Counted from the first letter of the stretch, positions 23,078-31,844 are shown. The stretch: 35,084 nucleotides of DNA from Solobacterium sp. (GCA_017539385.1 JAFYHC010000100.1:1-35084); one strand, 5' to 3'. A program made the numbers and translations. Notes: generated by a model not told the origin, from the letters alone.

Positions 23078-24265
23078 TCAGTCCATGTGCAGATCTTTGC
23101 GGATTGCTTCGTGACGGACTTGAGATTGTTTTGCCCAGTTTGGACCTTTTGCATAGAGTTCTGTCAGCTCAGCCAGGGCAGCAGGGACATCAATTCCCTG
23201 CGGGCAGGCATGGGAGCACTGGCCGCAACCAATGCAGGCAGAAGGAAGTTTTTCCGGATCCAATGCGTCCAGGCGCATCGAACTCGACATGGATGAAGCA
23301 TATTTGTAATCGTTGTAGCAGGAAAGCAGATAAGGGATATCCAGTTCCATCGGGCAGCCTTCACAGCAATACCGGCAGGCTGTGCACGGTACGCCTTTTT
23401 TCATATGTTCTGCAATGGTCAGCAGGGTATCAGTTTCAGCAGAGCTAATTTGACGCTCTTCCGCAAAGGAATTGATATTGTCGATGACCTGATCCATGGC
23501 ATTCATACCGGACAGGATAACTTTAATGTTTGGCAGAGCCTGTAAGAATCGGAATGACCATGCGGCATCACTCATAGAAGAATCCAATGCTTTGAGGGAA
23601 GCGGATTCTTCTTCCGGCAGTGCAGCGAGTTTTCCGCCTCTTAATGGCTCCATGACCCATACACCCAGTCCATGTTTTGTGATAATGTCGTATTTCTTCT
23701 TTGCATCCTGCAGTGTCCAGTCAAGATAATTGCACTGGATCTGCACAAACTCGAAGACACCTTCGTAGCGTGTAAGGAATTCTTCCAGAAGCTGTGGACC
23801 GCCATGGAATGAGAAGCCGAGATGGTGTATCTTTCCTTCTTCTTTCATTTTCAGGATGTCCGGAATAATGTGGTAATCCGGGCTTTCATAGATTTTTACA
23901 GACCACTCCGTGATATTGTGCAGAAGATAGAAATCAAAATAATCAGTATTGCATCTTTCCAGAGACAGGTGGAAAAGAGCAATGTTGTCAATGGGACCGG
24001 GAAGAGAATGACCGGGGAATTTGTCAGCAATGTAATAACTGTCACGCGGATATTTCTTCAGTGCTTCTGCCATAGCACCTTCGGATTTTCCGCCGAGGTA
24101 CGGATAAGCGGTATCGAAGTAATTCACGCCATGTTCGATTGCATAGTCAAACATGGAATTGACTAGTTTTTGATCGATTTCTCCGGTAGCTGGATCCATG
24201 GCAAAGCGCATGCAGCCAAAGCCGAGGCGGGATAGTTTTAATCCTTGAAAATTACTATATAACAT
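23078..24265 (-). CDS. aldo/keto reductase with C-terminal 2x[4Fe-4S] ferredoxin domain
   Basis: A 395-residue oxidoreductase. The N-terminal TIM barrel (1-~285) has the AKR tetrad: Asp51 and Tyr56 in YFDTAYPY, Lys82 in ADKFPG and His116 in YLLHNI. The C-terminal ferredoxin domain has two Cys clusters: 294-297-300/301-304 (CTACRYCCEGCP) and 344-347-350-354 (CIGCGQCSHACP). This type is common in anaerobes and may draw electrons from ferredoxin-like partners rather than only NAD(P)H; its carbonyl substrate is unknown. AAGGAG before the start is well placed, and TATACT at 24286-24291 is the likely -10. It is divergent from the second OYE gene, so the two may be co-regulated. Confidence 0.93.
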   Translation of the reverse strand: MLYSNFQGLKLSRLGFGCMRFAMDPATGEIDQKLVNSMFDYAIEHGVNYFDTAYPYLGGKSEGAMAEALKKYPRDSYYIADKFPGHSLPGPIDNIALFHLSLERCNTDYFDFYLLHNITEWSVKIYESPDYHIIPDILKMKEEGKIHHLGFSFHGGPQLLEEFLTRYEGVFEFVQIQCNYLDWTLQDAKKKYDIITKHGLGVWVMEPLRGGKLAALPEEESASLKALDSSMSDAAWSFRFLQALPNIKVILSGMNAMDQVIDNINSFAEERQISSAETDTLLTIAEHMKKGVPCTACRYCCEGCPMELDIPYLLSCYNDYKYASSMSSSMRLDALDPEKLPSACIGCGQCSHACPQGIDVPAALAELTELYAKGPNWAKQSQVRHEAIRKDLHMD

Positions 24266-24285
24266 ATGTCACACTCCTTACGAAT

Positions 24286-24291
24286 AGTATA
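24286..24291 (-). promoter_or_regulatory. -10 box of the aldo/keto reductase gene
   Basis: TATACT on the minus strand, 20 bp before the start. Confidence 0.5.
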
Positions 24292-24386
24292 GCTGAAAAG
24301 AAAAAAAGAGACATGGAGGCTGAAAGAACAAATCGGCTGGATGGATGAAAAATATGAGCGTCGCCGCAATAAATATGCATGCAGGG

Positions 24387-24395
24387 TGCTATACT
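24387..24395 (+). promoter_or_regulatory. extended -10 promoter of the second OYE gene
   Basis: TGC-TATACT, 31 bp before the ATG; the -35 is weak. The 161-base divergent gap holds this, the minus -10 and no other feature that I can see. Confidence 0.55.
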
Positions 24396-24426
24396 GAAAG
24401 TAACAAGGAGAGTGAGGAACATAATT

Positions 24427-26448
24427 ATGGAATTCAAGAAAGACTACAGCCGTCTTCTCGAGCCCGGGAAGATTGGAACGATGGAACTGCGCAATCGTAT
24501 CATTATGCCTGCAATGGGTACGAACCTGAACAATTCCGACTGTACGGTATCTGATGCATTCGTTGCCTACTGCTTAAGAAGAGCGGAAGGCGGTGTCGGT
24601 ATGATCGTTACCGAAGTTGTCGCTCCGGAGGCAGAAGGCCGTGTCATTACCGGAGAACTGGTACTGGATTCGGATAAGTACATGAATTCTATGAGCCGTC
24701 TTCCGCATGCAATCCATGCGGGCGGTGCAAAGGCATGTCTGCAGCTGGCACACGGTGGATGTTATGCATCTGCACGTATTACCGGTGTACGTCCGAAGAC
24801 ACCGTCTTCTGTCGGTAATTTCCAGAGACCGGAAGATACACCGCGTCCAATGGAAATCGATGAAATTCATGAACTGACAAGCAAATATGCTGAAGCAGCA
24901 TTACGCGGTAAAAAGTGCGGATTTGATGCTGTGGAAATTCACTGCGCACATGGTTATATGCCGCTGCAGTTCCTGTCCGGCTATACGAACCGCCGTACCG
25001 ATGAGTTTGGCGGATCACTGGAGAACCGTGCAAAGTTCGCATTGGAAATCATCCGCAAGACAAAAGAACTGTGCGGAAAGGATTATCCGGTCATTATCCG
25101 TCTGTCTGCTTCGGAATATGTACCAAACGGCGTAACAATCGAAGAAGCATGTGCATTTGCAAAAATGGCTGAAGAGGCAGGATGTGATGCAATTAACGTC
25201 TCTGCCGGTACATGGGATTCCAGAGCTGCTGATTATGGTGCAGTACTGGCTGGTGAGAAAGATCCGGAAGGACTGGATCTTGGATTAGGTGTTGGTACTT
25301 CGGTCTGGGTACAGCCATACTTCACACCGCGCGGAAGCCTGAAGCATCTGGCAGCTGCGATTAAGAAGAGTGTATCGATTCCGGTTGATGCCGTTGGTTC
25401 TATTTCCCCGGAAATGGGCGAAGAGATTCTGGAAGCAGGAGATGCAGATTTCATCTGTGTTGGACGTCAGACGATTGCCGATCCGGAATGGCCGAATAAA
25501 ATCTATGCAGGGCATCCGGAAGAAATCCGCAGATGTCTGCGCTGCAATGAGTGTCTTGGTAAAGTAGAAGCAAACTGCCAGATTTCCTGCCAGGTTAACC
25601 CGGAAGCAGGTCGGGAAGCTGAACTGTTTGGACAAGTCTATCCGGCTTGCGGCGATAAGCGTGTTGCCATCGTTGGTTCCGGCCCTGCAGGAATGCAGGC
25701 TGCACTGACGGCTAGAAAGCGCGGCCTGGATGTTACTCTGTATGAAAAAGAAGCAGAGATTGGCGGAGAACTGAATCATATTGGCAATCCGGACTTTAAG
25801 GAAGATTTCCGGAATTATGCGGCTTATATCAAGAATGCAGTTAAGAAGTGCGGTGCAAAGATCATTACCGGTCATGAAGCAACAGCAGAAGAACTGGCAG
25901 CGATTGGATATGATGCAGTAATCGTGGCAGAAGGTTCTCATGTTTCCTGCCCGCCGATTCCGGGAATTGAAACAAGCGGTGTCCTGGATCCGATTCCTGT
26001 CATTGATGGCGTATTACCGAAAGGCGAAGAAGTGCTGGTATGCGGTGCCGGACTGGTGGGCTGCGAAGCGGCACTGGTATTAGCAGAAAAAGGCAAGAAA
26101 GTTACAATGATTGATCAGCTTCCGGAACATGCTCCAAATATGCCGATCTATGCAAAATGGGTACTGAATGCACGTCTGGCTGAAACACATGTAAAGATCT
26201 GCACCAATCATATGATCAAAGAATTGCGTCCGGGTGAAGTTGTAACATGTGATAAAGACGGTAACGAGGAAGTATTCAAGGGTGATGCAGTAGTGCTGGC
26301 TCTTGGTCTGACTCCGAATCACAAGCTTGCGAATGAACTGCGCCGTATTGCTCCGCAGATTCGAGTACTTACTGCCGGCGATACAAATGGTTCTCGCAAG
26401 ATCATGAATTCTACAGAAGAAGGCTACCACGCAGCACGGATCATCTGA
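24427..26448 (+). CDS. NADH:flavin oxidoreductase (OYE / FadH-BaiH type), second copy
   Basis: A 673-residue enoate reductase of the same architecture as 5488-7422: OYE barrel (1-~360) with AHGYMPLQFLSGYTNRR (174-190) and TDEFGGSLENR (191-201), 4Fe-4S Cys at 370, 373, 376 and 388, a FAD fold starting with VGSGPAG (415-421), and a second nucleotide fold VCGAGLVGCEA. The two proteins share domain order but differ widely in sequence, and this one carries extra residues around 262-300, so the substrates likely differ. The frame is open from 24379, but the AAGGAGAGTGAGG region upstream of 24427 and the family N-terminus favour the later ATG. A terminator follows. BaiH-like steroid reduction is possible but unproven. 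Confidence 0.9.
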   Translation: MEFKKDYSRLLEPGKIGTMELRNRIIMPAMGTNLNNSDCTVSDAFVAYCLRRAEGGVGMIVTEVVAPEAEGRVITGELVLDSDKYMNSMSRLPHAIHAGGAKACLQLAHGGCYASARITGVRPKTPSSVGNFQRPEDTPRPMEIDEIHELTSKYAEAALRGKKCGFDAVEIHCAHGYMPLQFLSGYTNRRTDEFGGSLENRAKFALEIIRKTKELCGKDYPVIIRLSASEYVPNGVTIEEACAFAKMAEEAGCDAINVSAGTWDSRAADYGAVLAGEKDPEGLDLGLGVGTSVWVQPYFTPRGSLKHLAAAIKKSVSIPVDAVGSISPEMGEEILEAGDADFICVGRQTIADPEWPNKIYAGHPEEIRRCLRCNECLGKVEANCQISCQVNPEAGREAELFGQVYPACGDKRVAIVGSGPAGMQAALTARKRGLDVTLYEKEAEIGGELNHIGNPDFKEDFRNYAAYIKNAVKKCGAKIITGHEATAEELAAIGYDAVIVAEGSHVSCPPIPGIETSGVLDPIPVIDGVLPKGEEVLVCGAGLVGCEAALVLAEKGKKVTMIDQLPEHAPNMPIYAKWVLNARLAETHVKICTNHMIKELRPGEVVTCDKDGNEEVFKGDAVVLALGLTPNHKLANELRRIAPQIRVLTAGDTNGSRKIMNSTEEGYHAARII

Positions 26449-26471
26449 TCTGAATTCTGATTGTAAATTGA

Positions 26472-26497
26472 GAGGCCCGTTTCGACGGGCTTCTTTT
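26472..26497 (+). terminator. intrinsic terminator of the second OYE gene
   Basis: GAGGCCCGT (26472-26480), TTCG loop, ACGGGCTTC (26485-26493), TTTT. Confidence 0.9.
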
Positions 26498-26501
26498 AAG
26501 A

Positions 26502-26510
26502 TGGTAAAAT
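26502..26510 (+). promoter_or_regulatory. extended -10 promoter directly before an ATG
   Basis: TGG-TAAAAT ends six bases before the ATG at 26517, the same spacing as at 17718-17733. Confidence 0.6.
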
Positions 26511-26516
26511 AGAAGT

Positions 26517-26912
26517 ATGGAAAAGAACGGAAAAATCAAAGGAATACATCATGTTTCGATGCGATGCAGTGATGCAGAGTGCTATGAAAAAGCAATAGCA
26601 TTCTACACCAATGTCCTGGGACTGCCTGTTTATCGAAAGTGGGAGACAGGGATTCTGCTGGATACCGGGTGCGGATACGTAGAGATTTTTAACAATAATA
26701 CCGGCACGAAAGATATTGGGGCAGTGCGTCATTTCGCTCTGGCGGCGGACAATGTGGATGCCATTGTACAAAGAGTTCAGGATGCAGGGTATGAAGTATT
26801 CGATGGGCCAAGGGATATCATCATTCACTCCGATCCGGAAGTGCATGCACGGATTGCATTTTGCCGCGGTGAATTAAACGAAGAGATCGAACTGTTCGAT
26901 CAGAAGCAATAG
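26517..26912 (+). CDS. VOC-superfamily (glyoxalase-like) protein
   Basis: A 131-residue single-domain vicinal-oxygen-chelate protein made of two beta-alpha-beta-beta-beta units. KGIHHVSMRCSD (8-19) carries the first metal His, FYTNVLGLP is the usual helix turn, VRHFALAADN the second His, and EEIELFDQ the terminal Glu. It could be a lyase, isomerase or resistance protein; the function is unknown. There is no Shine-Dalgarno sequence, and the -10 box lies six bases before the ATG, so the mRNA is probably leaderless. The next gene begins on the base after its stop codon. Confidence 0.85.
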   Translation: MEKNGKIKGIHHVSMRCSDAECYEKAIAFYTNVLGLPVYRKWETGILLDTGCGYVEIFNNNTGTKDIGAVRHFALAADNVDAIVQRVQDAGYEVFDGPRDIIIHSDPEVHARIAFCRGELNEEIELFDQKQ

Positions 26913-27431
26913 ATGCGGTTGTTTGTTGCAATTGATCCTGATGAGGCTATGCGTCAGGAACTGGTATGCTATATGAATGAACTGCGTACGTGCGGCATGC
27001 AGGGAGTGTATACGAAAGAGGAAAATCTGCATCTGACACTGGCATTCATTGGTGATTATGGAGATCCGGATGAAGTACTGGATGCCATGGAAGAGGCTGC
27101 AGGTGAAGAGTTTGCTCTGAAGCTCAATGGAATCGGCAGTTTTGCAGATATCTGGTGGGCTGGTTTTGAAGAAAATGAAGCGCTTGATCATCTTGTGATG
27201 CGGCTGCGTCATGCTCTTGCGGAACATGGTATACCATATGACCGCAAAGCATTTAAAGCACATTGCACGCTGGTACGGAAAGGACATTTTCCGCATAATG
27301 CGTATCGGTTTCCTGTGCGGGAATTGTCTGGATCGATGATCGTGCGATCATTGTCACTATATCGCTCGCAGGCGGGGAAGAATGGAATGGTGTATACCCG
27401 TCTGGGTGAGATCGATTTATTCGAGCCATGA
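26913..27431 (+). CDS. thpR: RNA 2',3'-cyclic phosphodiesterase (2H family, ThpR/LigT)
   Basis: A 172-residue 2H phosphoesterase that opens 2',3'-cyclic phosphates on RNA ends. The twin HxTx motifs are HLTL (40-43) and HCTL (117-120), and MRLFVAID is the family N-terminus. The ATG is fused to the preceding TAG (TAGATG) with no space, so translation depends on reinitiation after the VOC gene. There is no proper Shine-Dalgarno site. It is followed by a strong hairpin. Confidence 0.92.
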   Translation: MRLFVAIDPDEAMRQELVCYMNELRTCGMQGVYTKEENLHLTLAFIGDYGDPDEVLDAMEEAAGEEFALKLNGIGSFADIWWAGFEENEALDHLVMRLRHALAEHGIPYDRKAFKAHCTLVRKGHFPHNAYRFPVRELSGSMIVRSLSLYRSQAGKNGMVYTRLGEIDLFEP

Positions 27432-27432
27432 A

Positions 27433-27469
27433 AAGAGGCTGTCTCAGCGTAAGCAGGAGACAGCCTCTT
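27433..27469. terminator. 13-bp perfect hairpin between convergent genes
   Basis: AAGAGGCTGTCTC (27433-27445) pairs perfectly with GAGACAGCCTCTT (27457-27469). The T run is on the minus strand (TTTT), so it mainly terminates the MATE gene, but it also closes the thpR transcript. Confidence 0.8.
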
Positions 27470-27485
27470 GAATTCCATCCGTGAA

Positions 27486-28838
27486 TTATGCGTTTTGGTA
27501 TTGTGAGCGATTATAGTACCAGTACAGGAGTTCGATGACGCAGGTAGCCATCCAGCCAACCGGATATCCAAAACCGACCAGTGCGGGAGTATTGGAAATG
27601 AAACGCGTCATAATAAAGAGGTATGTCTGACGGATCGCTACGAAGCCAGTCAGCATGATGATCATTGGACCACGTGAATCGCCGCGGCCGCGCAGAGCAC
27701 CGGCAAGAACATGGTTGATGCAGTTGAACAGCATGAAGAAGACGTTTGTACGCAGGAACATCGCGCCATATTTGACGACTTCGCTGTCCTGGGTGAAGAG
27801 TTCTACGGTAAATGGTGCAAAGGCGAAGATGGCAATGGCAATTACACCGGTAATTCCAAGGGTAAGCAGGATGGTCGTCTTTGTGCCTTCGTCCGCCCGT
27901 TTGGATAAACCGGCACCAATGTTCTGAGAAACGAATGTGGTGGCGGCAAGGGCAAGGCTGTTCATTGGCAGCATGATAAACATGTCGATCTTGTTGTAGC
28001 AGCTCCAGCCAGCCATGACACCGGAGCCGAAGTAGTTAATATAAGACTGTACAAAGATATTGGAGAAAGCAGTGATAATGGACTGGATACCTGCTGGGAG
28101 ACCGACTGCGAAGACTCTGCGCAGGATGTTCATATCAATATGGAGGTCTTTCCAGGACAGACGGTAGATATCTTTGGTAACCGTCAGAAGATAAAGAATA
28201 AGGAAGGCAGAAATGAACTGGGACAGGATCGTTGCAATGGCTACACCGGCAATTCCGAGATGGAATGCAATAACAAACAGCAGGTCCAGAATAATGTTCA
28301 GAATGCTTGTCAGGATCAGATAGTATAGTGGTCTCGTCGTGTCACCGACAGCACGGAGAATACCGCTGCCGATGTTATAGATGAGCAGACCGGAGAGTCC
28401 GGCAAAGTAAATGGTCAGATAGGTGACAGCACTGTCGAATACGTCACTTGGAGTGGCCATGAAGTGCAGCATTGGTTTGACTAAGAGTATGCTGAGGCCG
28501 GTAAACAGGACGCAGAGGACCAGGGTGGCTGTCATGACGGTCTCGATGGCATTATGGAGTTCTTCATAGCGTTTTCCGCCGAAGAAGTTGCCGATGACGA
28601 CGCCGGCACCAACAGAGAAGCCGTTGAAGAAGAAGACGAACAGGTTGACGATCATGGTTGTGGAGCCGACGGCCGCAAGTGCCTGTGTGCCGACGAAATT
28701 GCCGACAACAATGGAGTCAACGGTGTTATACAGCATCTGGAATACATTTCCGAGCATAAGCGGCAGGGAGAACAGGAGAATCTGTTTTGCAATGTTGCCA
28801 TTTGTCAGGTCACGCGTAGTTGTTTTTCTTTGGGTCAT
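27486..28838 (-). CDS. MATE-family multidrug/toxin exporter
   Basis: A 450-residue membrane antiporter with about twelve helices in two MatE halves. The first starts with DLTNGNIAKQILLFSLPLMLGN and continues with MLYNTVDSIVVGNFVGTQALAAVG, the typical MATE N-terminal motif; the second half begins near VGLPAGIQSIITAF. It exports cationic drugs or metabolites using Na+ or H+. GGAGG before the ATG supports the start. TATAAT on the minus strand at 28865-28870 is its -10. It is a single-gene unit. Confidence 0.95.
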   Translation of the reverse strand: MTQRKTTTRDLTNGNIAKQILLFSLPLMLGNVFQMLYNTVDSIVVGNFVGTQALAAVGSTTMIVNLFVFFFNGFSVGAGVVIGNFFGGKRYEELHNAIETVMTATLVLCVLFTGLSILLVKPMLHFMATPSDVFDSAVTYLTIYFAGLSGLLIYNIGSGILRAVGDTTRPLYYLILTSILNIILDLLFVIAFHLGIAGVAIATILSQFISAFLILYLLTVTKDIYRLSWKDLHIDMNILRRVFAVGLPAGIQSIITAFSNIFVQSYINYFGSGVMAGWSCYNKIDMFIMLPMNSLALAATTFVSQNIGAGLSKRADEGTKTTILLTLGITGVIAIAIFAFAPFTVELFTQDSEVVKYGAMFLRTNVFFMLFNCINHVLAGALRGRGDSRGPMIIMLTGFVAIRQTYLFIMTRFISNTPALVGFGYPVGWMATCVIELLYWYYNRSQYQNA

Positions 28839-28864
28839 ATTTACCTCCGCTTGTGTACCGTCTC

Positions 28865-28870
28865 ATTATA
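28865..28870 (-). promoter_or_regulatory. -10 box of the MATE gene
   Basis: TATAAT on the minus strand, 26 bp before the start. Confidence 0.55.
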
Positions 28871-29012
28871 ATCGTATCTTTGAAAACGGGAAGTAAATAA
28901 CGCTGCTGTTCTTTATGACATATGAAATTGTAAGAATACTGACAGAGATGGATGGTTGTAGAAACCGGTGAAAAGTGATACAACCTTGGAGGAAACAGGA
29001 GGACGAAATAAG

Positions 29013-29864
29013 ATGAAAAGAAATATCTGGATCCTTATGGCTGGTGCTTTACTGTTGACAGGCTGTGCAAAACAGAGTGCTTCTTCTGCTGCGAGTGAGC
29101 AGAAGGATGATGAGCAGAAAGAACAGGAGCAGGAGAGTGTACCGGAGACACCGGAAAAAGAACTGCTTCTTGTAAAAGAGGAATACAGTGATGCAACACA
29201 GACATATACAAAAGAGTATACGTATGATGAAGAGGGGAATGTACTGACTGAAACATATAACAGCAGTGCAGAAGGATATTCCCGCTCGGAAAATACATAT
29301 GCGAACGGCAAGATCGTTCACAGTGATGTAGAATCGACCGGAGGGTTTATCGAGGGCAATTACACATCGGATTATTTTTACAATGAAGATGGAAGCTATA
29401 CGATGACCAATGTATATGAAAATGGTTCCATTCGGGAAGAGTATGCCTATGATCAATGGGGGAATCTTCTGAAACTGACCAGCGGATATGATGGCGGAGA
29501 GTATGTGCAGGAGAATGAAACAGAGGTAGATGGTGAAGGCCGTCCTGTGCATGTGACCACGAAGGCGAATGGTGAAGTCATGAACGAAGTGTTCTATGAG
29601 TATGATGACAATGGTGCTGTGGTCTATACAAAGACTGTGTCGAATGCAGGACCGGGCATTGGACAGATTATGCATGAAATTCGCTATGAATATACATATG
29701 ATGAGAATGAAAATCTGGCGAAACGGGTACAGTATGAGCCGTCTGACCCGGATAATACGAGAATCATAACGGACTATACGTATAATGAGTACGGGCAGTG
29801 CGTGACAGAAACGACTGTAGATCCGGCTGGGAACCGTTCAGAACTGGTGAGAACATATCAATAA
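29013..29864 (+). CDS. lipoprotein with YD-like (RHS-type) repeats
   Basis: A 283-residue exported lipoprotein. MKRNIWILMAGALLLTGC is a signal peptide with lipobox LTGC, so Cys18 is the lipidated residue. A Ser/Gln/Glu-rich tether (19-48) follows. The rest consists of short beta-repeats with a Tyr-x-Tyr-Asp-x-x-Gly-Asn pattern, such as YTYDEEGNVL, YAYDQWGNLL, YEYDDNGAVV and YTYDENENLA. These resemble the YD repeats of RHS/teneurin shells but are too few to form a closed shell. It probably binds glycan or protein at the cell surface; the ligand is unknown. A GTG at 28968 is in frame, but AGGAGG at 28997-29002 and the signal peptide fix the ATG at 29013. Confidence 0.85.
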   Translation: MKRNIWILMAGALLLTGCAKQSASSAASEQKDDEQKEQEQESVPETPEKELLLVKEEYSDATQTYTKEYTYDEEGNVLTETYNSSAEGYSRSENTYANGKIVHSDVESTGGFIEGNYTSDYFYNEDGSYTMTNVYENGSIREEYAYDQWGNLLKLTSGYDGGEYVQENETEVDGEGRPVHVTTKANGEVMNEVFYEYDDNGAVVYTKTVSNAGPGIGQIMHEIRYEYTYDENENLAKRVQYEPSDPDNTRIITDYTYNEYGQCVTETTVDPAGNRSELVRTYQ

Positions 29865-29869
29865 ACAGG

Positions 29870-29895
29870 AACGAAGCAAAATCGCTTCGTTTTTT
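29870..29895 (+). terminator. intrinsic terminator of the lipoprotein gene
   Basis: AACGAAGC (29870-29877), loop AAAATC, GCTTCGTT (29884-29891), T run. Confidence 0.92.
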
Positions 29896-29896
29896 G

Positions 29897-29902
29897 TACA
29901 AT
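29897..29902 (+). promoter_or_regulatory. -10 box of the CorA-type gene
   Basis: TACAAT directly after the preceding terminator; the -35 would fall inside that terminator and is weak. Confidence 0.4.
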
Positions 29903-29927
29903 GGAAACGTAGGAATGAGGCACATAT

Positions 29928-30848
29928 ATGTATTTTTACAGGATAGAAGAATTGTTGGTTCCGTGTGAGGCGGAGGATATAGTTTCGTGCGGCGGGCCGT
30001 ATGTTGCGGTGATGAAGCCAAAAGATTTTATGGATCATCATGAAAAGTTCCAGATGGGAATTGATATGGATCTGGATTTGAGTCATGTACATGATACGAA
30101 GGCTGTGGTGAACTATGACAGTCTGACCGGTACACTGAATATTCCAGATCATGTGTCATTTCATAAAGAAAAGTTCAAGCTTGCATTTGCATTGGATGAA
30201 AAGGGAATTGTATTCATCGATGAAGATGATTATACATATCATGTGCTGGAAAATATAAGGGCTACAAGAAAGTGGAAACTGCCTTCTCTGGAACGATTCC
30301 TGTATGATTTTCTGGAAGAAACGATCAAAGATGATAATGCGATGCTGGAATCGGTGGATAAGAATCTGGATTCTATTGAGGCATCCATTATGAAGGGAGA
30401 GATAGAAGAATATCCGATGCAGCTGAATGATATTCGCTCGGAACTTCTTGATATGAACCGTCATTATGAGCATCTGATCGATCTGGCAAAGGAACTGGAA
30501 GAAAATGAAAACGGCTTTTTCCAGGAAGCAAATCTGCGTTATTTCAGGCTGCTGGCAGAACGTGTGCAGCGTCTGCAGGATCATGTCACGACATTGCGTG
30601 AATATATTGTGCAGCTGAGAGATCTTGTATCAGAACAACTGAGTATCCGGCAGAATAAGATCATGACGCTTCTGACGGTTATTACATCGATTTTCATGCC
30701 GCTGACATTGATTGCAGGATGGTTTGGAATGAACTTTATTAATATGCCGTCGACGAACTCAAAGATAGGGTATCCAATAACTATTGGCGTCAGTGCTTTG
30801 ATTATTGTGATCGAGCTGGTCTGGTTCCACAAGAAAAAGTGGTTGTGA
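29928..30848 (+). CDS. corA: CorA-family divalent-cation transporter
   Basis: A 306-residue inner-membrane Mg2+/Co2+-type channel. The N-terminal 240 residues are the cytoplasmic funnel with a long helix rich in Glu/Leu/Arg (about 130-245). Two C-terminal membrane helices (249-266 and 281-299) flank the selectivity motif GMN (267-269) in AGWFGMNFINMPS. A basic tail ends the protein. No riboswitch precedes it, unlike mgtE at 9912-11297, so it may be constitutive or serve another metal. ATGAGG lies upstream of the ATG. Confidence 0.93.
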   Translation: MYFYRIEELLVPCEAEDIVSCGGPYVAVMKPKDFMDHHEKFQMGIDMDLDLSHVHDTKAVVNYDSLTGTLNIPDHVSFHKEKFKLAFALDEKGIVFIDEDDYTYHVLENIRATRKWKLPSLERFLYDFLEETIKDDNAMLESVDKNLDSIEASIMKGEIEEYPMQLNDIRSELLDMNRHYEHLIDLAKELEENENGFFQEANLRYFRLLAERVQRLQDHVTTLREYIVQLRDLVSEQLSIRQNKIMTLLTVITSIFMPLTLIAGWFGMNFINMPSTNSKIGYPITIGVSALIIVIELVWFHKKKWL

Positions 30849-30865
30849 GATTCTGAAGATAAAGA

Positions 30866-30902
30866 TGCCTTCGAACGTATGCTGATTCAGCGGTCGAAGG
30901 CA
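30866..30902. terminator. branched hairpin between convergent genes
   Basis: TGCCTTCGA (30866-30874) pairs with TCGAAGGCA (30894-30902), and the loop holds a second palindrome GCTGATTCAGC. There is no real T-tract on either strand, so termination is uncertain. Confidence 0.4.
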
Positions 30903-30945
30903 AAATGGATAATAATCAAACGGTATATGAAGAGCTGGATGAAGA

Positions 30946-31830
30946 TTATTTCCTGAGACTTTCAAGATATTCGTTGAGTTCGCTGCGGAAGATTCTTTCC
31001 GCATTGATTCGGCTTGGTCTGGTATCTTCACGGAATACTTCGTATGTTGTGAGTTTCATCGGTACATTAAGAAGCGGATAGAGGACGAAATCATTCTTTA
31101 AAGAACAGAGGATTCGTCCGCTGGGTTCGCCGATTACAGCCCAGGTGCCTTCTTTCATCAGATAGGAGGCCATCATCAGTTCGCGGCTGACACGTAGAAG
31201 GTATTGTCTTCCGGGAAAGATGGAATTGTGCCAGTGTTCGTACTGGGCGTTATAGCGAAGATAGATCTCTTTATTAGGGGGCAGTTCCTGAATGGTCATA
31301 TTGGCATGATAGGGACTGTCTTTTCTGGTGATGAGAACAAAAGGCTCTTCTGTTATAAGCCGTGATTTGGTGCTCGGAGCGTCCTTGATAATGCTGACAT
31401 AGCCGATATCGATAAAGTGTTCATTCAGGCGCTGATAGATCGTGGATGAATGATAGGAGTGAATTGACAGGCATATTTCAGGATGCCGATCGATGAATAT
31501 GGGACAGAAAGCATCCAGAAATGTTCCCTGTGAACATTCGTTTGCACCAATTGAAAGGAACTGCCGGAACGGTGTACGCACGGAAGTCTCGATATCTTTA
31601 TACAGTACTTCCATTTGTCTGGCACTTCGTAAAAATGATTCTCCGTAAGGAGTGAGGATGATGGTGTTCTGACCTTTGTTTCGGTTTATTAGTGTGACGC
31701 CGATTTCACGTTCGAGTGCTGCAATGCGGCGGGAAACACTGCTCTGAGATGCATATAATAGATTGGCAGCGGCACTGATACTGCCGGTATCGACGACGGC
31801 GAGAAACACACGGATTGATTCCAGATCCAT
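30946..31830 (-). CDS. LysR-family transcription regulator
   Basis: A 294-residue regulator. Residues 1-60 form the winged helix (MDLESIRVFLAVVDTGSISAAANLL, then YASQSSVSRRIAALEREIGVTL), and ~90-290 the two-lobed co-inducer domain. The frame extends upstream, but the family N-terminus begins at 31830 and GGAAGG precedes it. It is divergent from the PTS IIC/GH1 operon, with matching palindromes in the gap, so it most likely activates or represses that operon in response to a sugar metabolite. LysR control of a PTS beta-glucoside operon is less common than antiterminator or RpiR control. Confidence 0.93.
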   Translation of the reverse strand: MDLESIRVFLAVVDTGSISAAANLLYASQSSVSRRIAALEREIGVTLINRNKGQNTIILTPYGESFLRSARQMEVLYKDIETSVRTPFRQFLSIGANECSQGTFLDAFCPIFIDRHPEICLSIHSYHSSTIYQRLNEHFIDIGYVSIIKDAPSTKSRLITEEPFVLITRKDSPYHANMTIQELPPNKEIYLRYNAQYEHWHNSIFPGRQYLLRVSRELMMASYLMKEGTWAVIGEPSGRILCSLKNDFVLYPLLNVPMKLTTYEVFREDTRPSRINAERIFRSELNEYLESLRK

Positions 31831-31844
31831 AAAACCTTCCTTGT

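Noticed and set aside
30866-30902. The branched hairpin as an attachment site or IS end
   Set aside because: It lies between convergent intact genes, with no integrase and no matching copy in the window; a transcript-end structure is the simpler reading.
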